From Prevotellamassilia sp. (GTDB lineage: Bacteria; Bacteroidota; Bacteroidia; Bacteroidales; Bacteroidaceae): 6,328 bases of DNA. This document shows positions 6,108 through 6,328 of the stretch, in pieces. The translations under genes were made by a program, and so were the position numbers. The DNA is taken from the NCBI GenBank assembly GCA_009775705.1, contig VSQE01000099.1, positions 1 through 6,328 on the forward strand, given 5' to 3'. Under the pieces are notes generated by a model. That model saw nothing but the letters and a program-made list of their open reading frames with translations, was not told where the DNA came from and did not search any database. The number at the start of each line of letters is the position of its first letter. Position 1 is the first letter of the stretch.

Positions 6108-6189
6108 TTTACAAAGCGTTTACAAGTCGTTTACAAAATGCGACAAATGTGGACAAAGTTTTTACAAAGTATTTACAAAATTTTACGCC
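6108..6189. promoter_or_regulatory. Helically phased TTTACAAA repeat array (putative operator)
   Basis: Units begin at 6108, 6119, 6130, 6140, 6150, 6161, 6172 and 6182, so the spacings are 11, 11, 10, 10, 11, 11 and 10, averaging about 10.6 bp, one helical turn. Five units carry TTTACAA plus A or G, the two middle ones keep only ACAAA (GCGACAAA, TGGACAAA), and the last is TTTACG. An eighth ACAAA at 6081 is about three turns further upstream. All units are in the same orientation and would present the same face of the helix. The array ends 3 bases before the likely -7 box of the gene at 6242 and covers its -33 position. It is probably a cooperative binding platform; the binding protein is not known. 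Confidence 0.6.
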
Positions 6190-6192
6190 GAT

Positions 6193-6200
6193 TCATTTTG
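6193..6200 (+). promoter_or_regulatory. Likely -7 box of the rightward gene
   Basis: TCATTTTG matches TAnnTTTG in all but one fixed position. Transcription would begin near 6207, giving a leader of about 35 bases before the ATG at 6242. The -33 position falls in the last complete unit of the phased array (6172-6181), which has TTTA rather than TTTG there. A bound regulator would therefore touch RNA polymerase directly. Confidence 0.45.
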
Positions 6201-6241
6201 TATTCACTACATTCGCAGCGAATTCTTAAAACATAACGAAT

Positions 6242-6328
6242 ATGAAGAACATTTTAATCTTTTTATTTATTCTGATACTGGCTCCGCTCTCTGCCAACGC
6301 ACAGTTTCCGGATAATGAGAATGACATC
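6242..6328 (+). CDS. Start of a secreted protein gene (truncated by the window)
   Basis: Only 29 codons are visible. They encode a clear Sec signal peptide: Lys2, a long Ile/Leu/Phe core, and a cut probably after SANA before QFPDNENDI. There is no lipobox, so the product is expected in the periplasm or outer membrane. It is divergent from the TPR regulator and lies behind the phased array and a near-consensus -7 box, so it is probably the first gene of a regulated operon. Bacteroides fimbriae loci can have this arrangement, with a TPR/HTH regulator next to exported proteins, but nothing visible identifies the family. Confidence 0.8.
   Translation, partial: MKNILIFLFILILAPLSANAQFPDNENDI

Overview
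The window looks like a chromosomal segment of a gut-type Bacteroidales (Bacteroides or Parabacteroides-like). The reasons are the Bacteroidetes-specific HU-related protein, a TPR/transmembrane/coiled-coil/HTH-like regulator of a type common in Bacteroides, secreted proteins with T9SS-like C-terminal domains, promoters of the TTTG / TAnnTTTG type, and A-rich start regions without Shine-Dalgarno sequences. The species cannot be named from this sequence alone.

Layout. Positions 1-113 are a leader or intergenic stretch. Positions 114-1106 (+) encode a secreted protein with two Ig-like domains and a T9SS-like C-terminal domain. It overlaps by ATGA a second secreted-protein gene that starts at 1103. 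That gene is read as two frames, 1103-2140 and 2121-2951, which join into one protein of about 616 aa if a TA tract at 2130-2139 gains one unit. The protein appears to be a zincin metallopeptidase-like fold whose HExxH zinc site is replaced by QxxxK, followed by beta-rich domains and a T9SS-like C-terminus. Its body is much more AT-rich than its neighbours, apart from the first ~150 bases.

Positions 2952-3501 hold no convincing gene. They contain a 16-bp perfect inverted repeat, an imperfect direct repeat, and the promoter and leader of the HU-related DNA-binding protein gene (3502-3921, +). Between this gene and the convergent regulator gene (4199-6013, -) lie a large GC-rich palindrome (3991-4043) and a near-ideal Bacteroides-type leftward promoter (4129-4160) with no gene behind it, a candidate small or antisense RNA.

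The regulator is a predicted lipobox-bearing, membrane-spanning protein with N-terminal TPRs, a transmembrane helix at residues 364-383, a long coiled coil and a C-terminal HTH-like region. It is divergent from a new secreted-protein gene that begins at 6242 and runs off the window. The 228-bp region between them holds promoter-like boxes for both directions and, between those boxes, eight TTTACAAA-like units spaced 10-11 bp apart. These are helically phased and look like an operator array controlling the rightward gene.

Working picture: a surface-protein module on the left (Ig-like protein plus pseudo-metalloprotease, possibly phase-variable) and a regulated surface/export locus starting on the right. 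A nucleoid protein and a membrane-bound regulator sit between them. The link between regulator, array and rightward gene is inference from position only.
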